Positions 16,416 through 18,269 of a stretch of 18,269 nucleotides of DNA are shown here, piece after piece. How positions within the stretch are numbered: the first letter of the stretch is position 1; the number at the start of each line of letters is the position of its first letter. Origin of the DNA: Colivivens sp964452915. Lineage in GTDB: Bacteria; Bacteroidota; Bacteroidia; Bacteroidales; Bacteroidaceae. The DNA lies in assembly GCA_964452915.1 (NCBI GenBank), contig CAYVNW010000046.1:1-18269 (forward strand), written 5' to 3'. The position numbers and the translations under genes were made by a program. Below the pieces are notes generated by a model. That model made no database searches and had not been told where the DNA came from. It saw only the letters and a list, made by a program, of their open reading frames with translations.

Positions 16416-16641
16416 TCTCTGCTCATCTGACTTGCACGCTTATTCACTCGGCCAAGTCCTCGGAATGACAATAGATTTATTTTGTACTGTATTCGATTTG
16501 CACTATATTTCTTAGTAGATGTTTTTATGTTTTGAGGGTGCAATTTGATTACATTGTAACCAAGAAAACAAAAGAATAGATGCAAAAAAGGAGTTTGTTA
16601 GGACGTAACTATCTAATGACCAATTTGAGTTAACCATTATT

Positions 16642-16934
16642 TTATATTTGGTCGATACACTTTGCAAGACTCGTGTGCGGATGTCCGTTTTTATAGTAGT
16701 CTATAGCAGTGGCAACGACGTCCTCTTCTATGCAGTGGAACACCATAGTCTTCAGTTCAGCTCGTTCTTGATGCTGTGGCCAAGATACACGGAGCTCTTG
16801 TACGCCATCTCGGTGTAGTACTGCGGCGAGCGGTCGCGGTATAATTTGGAGTTGCCGGCGAGGGTCACTCTGGTACTGCTCCTGTTGTGGTCGGCATGGC
16901 TGATACACAGAGGATAAGCCAGTAGGACAAATAA
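16642..16934 (-). pseudogene. Decayed minus-strand gene, frameshifted by a 5-bp tandem duplication
   Basis: Reading leftward from 16934, one minus-strand frame encodes a coherent protein-like stretch (AYPLCISHADHNRSSTRV, then KLYRDRSPQYYTEMAYK, then SVYLGHSIKNEL) before a TGA. A second frame carries on as KTMVFHCIEEDVV and ends in HTSLAKCIDQI at a TAA (16642-16644). The frames meet at a tandem duplication of five bases, TTCAGTTCAG on the plus strand (16751-16760); removing one copy joins them as KNELKTMVF. The upstream side lacks a start codon in frame (TAG at 16935-16937). Base composition is GC-rich (36 of 60 in the line starting at 16801), like the lipoprotein gene to the right. I do not recognise the family. 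Confidence 0.45.
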
Positions 16935-17024
16935 CTATGGGATTGCAGGGATGGACTGGCGCAAGAGGAGAATTATGCACCTTTGTATAATCGCAGTTGA
17001 CAAAACAAAGGACGGGTTCTGGTT

Positions 17025-17046
17025 TTAACACACAAAAGTGTGTTAA
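17025..17046. terminator. Perfect 9-bp hairpin, possible terminator or operator
   Basis: TTAACACAC, loop AAAA, GTGTGTTAA. On the plus strand it is followed by TTTATGTTATT, a modest T-rich run, so it could end transcription entering from the left. It is also 57 bases upstream of the -7 box at 17103 and could be an operator for the lipoprotein gene. The stem has four G/C pairs. Confidence 0.45.
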
Positions 17047-17102
17047 TTTATGTTATTATCAAAAAATCCGATTTCTTGCGTTACACCTTATTTATTTTTA
17101 TA

Positions 17103-17110
17103 TATCTTTG
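17103..17110 (+). promoter_or_regulatory. Bacteroidetes-type -7 box (TATCTTTG)
   Basis: TATCTTTG fits TAnnTTTG exactly and lies 23 bases before the ATG at 17134, leaving a leader of about 17 bases. A TTG at 17076-17078 could serve as a -33 element, though the 24-base spacer is long. This box supports ATG 17134, and not the upstream ATG at 17050, as the start of the lipoprotein gene. Confidence 0.6.
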
Positions 17111-17133
17111 CACATCTAAACAAAAAATATACG

Positions 17134-18269
17134 ATGAATCAAAATACTTACATCAAACGCCTTCACAGCATAGTTACAATCTTCATGACTTCGATCTTGG
17201 CAGTCTTGCTTTTTTCCTGCTCACTGCATGAAGAGACGGCGTTCGACCGCGTCGTGTCGTACTACCACCAGACGGGGGACACCTTGAAGGAGCGCGCCGC
17301 GGAATACCTTAGAGACAACGCCCGCTGGCACTATGGGGTGGACAGGCATACGAGCATGCCTATAGGGCACCAGTATACATACTTTCTCTCACGCCCTGAG
17401 ACTAACAAGGATTCTCTGTTCAAGGCTTATCTTGACAGCTGTCACATATACATCGTACAGGATGAAGAGGTCATGGACGCTGACACCATTAGCGAGGAGT
17501 TCCTGCGTGAGAACATAGATCTCGCCTTCGACTCATGGCGCAGGCCGTGGGCGGAAAAGGTGGCATTCCCTGATTTCTGCAAGTATATACTCCCATACCG
17601 CAACGGGGACGAGGAACTGTCCGACTGGAGGAACTTCCTTAAGGGCAGGTATGAAGAAGGCATAACCGCTCCGTCGCCGACCCATCGGACACGTGGGCCG
17701 TGGTCGACTACCTTATGAGGGCGATACGCCGTGACGTAGAATACGGCGGCGGAATGGAACCGTTCGTCAGCGACACGCTGACCCCGCGGGAGATGTTGAG
17801 GCTACACTGGCTGGAATGCCTCGGATGCGCGCACTACACCACTCTGGCAATGCGCGCGTGCGGAATATCTTGTGCTACTATGGAGATAAACTGGCGTTTC
17901 ACGGAAGTGCCGCACAGCACGGTGCTGTTCCTTGCCGTCGGTGGAATCAGCCGAGCCTTCCGCACATCTGTCGGAGACACGGTGATATACATGGGAGAAC
18001 CGAAGGACTCCATGGCGGCATGGAGGGTATGGGAATACGACTATGCGGTGAATCCGGAAAAACTCGACCTGTACGAGGAATACAGTGAAAACGATGACAT
18101 ATACGACAACCTGATATATCCACTTACCCAGTCGGACATCACGGCAGACATGTGCAGGACCTTCAGTTTCGCAATGCCAGTGCCAGACAGCCTTCGTAAG
18201 GAGAGGTACCTGTTCCTATGCCGGTTCCATGATTGGAAATGGCTTCCGGTGCGTGAGGGGAGGCTTGAC
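17134..18269 (+). pseudogene. Transglutaminase-like lipoprotein, frameshifted and cut by the window edge
   Basis: From ATG 17134 the product begins with a lipoprotein signal (lipobox LFSC, C29) and a helical segment with the pattern FDRVVSYYHQTGDTLKERAA, known to me from Bacteroidetes transglutaminase-like lipoproteins. The frame ends at TGA 17716-17718. From about 17674 another frame (codons starting at 17676) continues with no stop to the window end: ADPSDTWAVVDYLMRAIRRD, then LECLGCAHYTTLAMRACGI and VPHSTVLFLAV. Adding one G after 17673 restores ITAPVADPSD, so a one-base deletion near 17671-17675 (or a sequencing error) explains the break. The candidate catalytic Cys is encoded at 17826-17828 and the His at 17913-17915. 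The usual H-x-W around the His is not present. The region is GC-rich compared with everything left of 16640. The 3' end lies outside the window. Confidence 0.7.

Larger units (their letters stand above)
15932..16640. other. Intergenic stretch without an intact gene
   Basis: About 700 bases follow rlmL. No clear terminator is seen directly after the stop codon. The part 15932-16150 shows nothing recognisable. The rest holds the 22-bp repeat array (16161-16239) and the long inverted repeat (16382-16415), listed separately. The short open frames here have no protein-like composition. Confidence 0.6.

Noticed and set aside
16367..16585. 72-residue minus-strand frame in the intergenic region
   Set aside because: It runs through the inverted repeat and AT-rich DNA, with no recognisable protein features.
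16658..16720. YYKNGHPHTSL as the C-terminus of an IS3-type transposase
   Set aside because: The resemblance to YNNxRPHxSLG is short, the Arg is missing, and neither a DDE core nor insertion-sequence ends are visible.
16642..17031. Intact 129-residue minus-strand gene
   Set aside because: Its N-terminal half is out of frame with the protein-like reading; the better explanation is a decayed gene with a 5-bp duplication.
17050..17133. Upstream ATG as start of the lipoprotein
   Set aside because: It would place the promoter box inside the coding region and put about 28 extra residues before the lipoprotein signal.

Overview
The window looks like a chromosomal segment from a Bacteroidales bacterium, most likely Prevotella or a close relative (inference). 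The reasons are the protein families (DUF4294, DUF4838, a TPR/YaiO-type outer-membrane barrel, DUF1573 lipoproteins, CotH with dockerin repeats), TAnnTTTG-type promoter boxes, the absence of convincing Shine-Dalgarno sequences, and lipoproteins with LFSC-type lipoboxes. Most of it is moderately AT-rich (23 of 60 G+C in the line starting at 3001). The right end is clearly GC-rich (37 and 38 of 60 in the lines starting at 17221 and 17761).

Region 1 (1-7823) is a tightly spaced plus-strand cluster that reads as a synthase-dependent exopolysaccharide locus: the tail of an upstream gene, a single-pass membrane protein with a HEAT-like cytoplasmic domain, a processive family-2 glycosyltransferase with all core motifs, a 994-residue periplasmic TPR protein ending in an outer-membrane beta-barrel, a DUF4838 lipoprotein (glycoside-hydrolase-like by family), and a DUF1573 lipoprotein. 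The layout parallels PgaC (synthase), PgaA (TPR plus porin) and PgaB (periplasmic hydrolase) without being any of those genes. This is the best candidate for an undescribed system here.

Region 2 (7824-9038) is a scar: a short piece of an OmpA C-terminal domain runs directly into the C-terminal half of a CotH-kinase-family protein with a dockerin-like tail. Two genes appear to have been fused by deletion.

Region 3 (9109-15931) is conserved housekeeping: a DUF4294 secreted protein with its own promoter region, then recN, a trypsin-like/TPR protein whose catalytic triad has been lost, cysE, and an RlmL-type 23S rRNA methyltransferase with a long charged tail. recN to rlmL are overlapping or 12 bases apart and probably form one operon.

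Region 4 (15932-17133) is about 1.2 kb without an intact gene. It holds a 22-bp-period array of near-palindromic sites, a long inverted repeat, a decayed minus-strand gene broken by a 5-bp tandem duplication, and a perfect 9-bp hairpin. Region 5 (17134-18269, running off the edge) is a GC-rich transglutaminase-like lipoprotein gene interrupted by an apparent one-base deletion.
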